NCBI GenBank assembly: GCA_002313415.1
Contig: DCBH01000101.1
Location: forward strand, 33,361-39,055
Direction: 5' to 3'
Length of the DNA stretch: 5,695 nt
Source of the DNA: Flavobacteriales bacterium UBA1112
Lineage (GTDB): Bacteria; Bacteroidota; Bacteroidia; Flavobacteriales_D; Sanyastnellaceae
Shown here in pieces: positions 5,421 through 5,695 of the stretch. Position 1 is the first letter of the stretch. Each line of letters opens with the position of its first letter. The notes beneath the pieces are model-generated. The model searched no databases, was not told the origin of the DNA, and saw nothing but the letters and a program-made list of their open reading frames with translations. The position numbers and the translations under genes were made by a program.

Positions 5421-5695
5421 ATGAAAAAGAACTCTATCCTCATCGTAGGCCTTGGCATCCCCAGCGAATTGACTGATGTGCTCCTGCGCGAAGGCTGCGA
5501 CATCCTTCGCTCTGAAACACCACTTCAAGCCGCATTGGTGCTTCTTCGGGGTGATGCTCAAGCCGTACTCACAGTCGGAGATTTAGGCGAAGAATGGTCG
5601 GAATTGACAGATGTCGCCCTAGCCATGGGAAAACTTGTGGCAGTCGAAAGCATGGTTACCGTACCAGCGATGGCATCCGTCCCGAGCAAAGGAAA
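5421..5695 (+). CDS. Unrecognised protein, N-terminal part, with receiver-like beginning (3' end outside window)
   Basis: From ATG 5421 this frame stays open to the last base, giving 91 complete codons with no stop. The N-terminus (MKKNSILIVGLG, then LTDVLLREGCDIL, then AALVLLRGDAQAVLTVGDL) alternates hydrophobic strands and amphipathic helices in the order beta-alpha-beta-alpha-beta, as in a CheY-like receiver. The paired acidic residues expected after the first strand are missing. The acidic residue after the third strand is present only as Asp in VGDL. If this is a receiver, it is probably not phosphorylated; a Rossmann-like domain is equally possible. I do not recognise the family, and most of the gene may lie outside the window. 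It is divergent from clpS across a 123-base gap. There is no Shine-Dalgarno sequence. By hand count its coding strand has about equal G and C, whereas the coding strands of the neighbouring genes are visibly G-rich. Confidence 0.68.
   Translation, partial: MKKNSILIVGLGIPSELTDVLLREGCDILRSETPLQAALVLLRGDAQAVLTVGDLGEEWSELTDVALAMGKLVAVESMVTVPAMASVPSKG

Noticed and set aside
5343..5561. Minus-strand 72-codon open frame opposite the divergent partial gene
   Set aside because: It covers the intergenic region and lies antisense to a continuously open, protein-like frame from 5421. Its composition is not protein-like, and its 3' part would overlap the clpS promoter.
1..5695. CRISPR arrays, tRNA or rRNA genes, insertion sequences, attachment sites
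   Set aside because: No regularly spaced direct repeats, transposase-like reading frames, terminal inverted repeats or RNA-gene signatures were visible on reading the window.

Overview
The window looks like a stretch of a Bacteroidota chromosome, probably a marine Flavobacteriales or Cryomorphaceae-like organism. This is an inference from four things. The ClpS has the Bacteroidota sequence style. The promoter upstream of clpS fits the Bacteroidota consensus (TTG, then TAnnTTTG). None of the starts has a strong Shine-Dalgarno sequence. There is also a secreted FG-GAP/ASPIC-UnbV protein with a dockerin-like tail. Coding density is high, and I see no tRNA, rRNA, CRISPR array, insertion sequence or other mobile element.

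Layout: the first 129 bases are the 3' end of rpe (ribulose-phosphate 3-epimerase), plus strand. After a 14-base gap comes an asparagine-synthetase-like protein (144-1826). It is followed, in probable translational coupling, by a Wzx/MATE-type polysaccharide flippase (1832-3082). These two look like an operon, possibly with rpe, and point to modification and export of a surface glycan. The flippase runs tail-to-tail into a large minus-strand gene (3067-4980); their 3' ends overlap by 16 bases. That gene encodes a secreted seven-repeat FG-GAP/VCBS beta-propeller protein with an ASPIC/UnbV domain and two dockerin-like calcium loops at the C-terminus. Upstream of it on the same strand is clpS (5007-5297), the N-end-rule adaptor of the Clp protease. 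A 123-base intergenic region separates clpS from a divergent plus-strand reading frame (5421 onward). That frame runs off the end of the window and encodes an unrecognised protein whose start resembles a degenerate response-regulator receiver fold.

The genes do not form one obvious pathway. The clearest functional unit is the asparagine-synthetase-like/flippase pair. Its most unusual point is that the asparagine-synthetase-like protein keeps the ATP-binding PP-loop, has Thr where the glutaminase cysteine should be, and has altered residues in the second synthetase motif. I did not find convincing evidence of a wholly new system. The best leads are that atypical enzyme and the domain architecture of the secreted protein.
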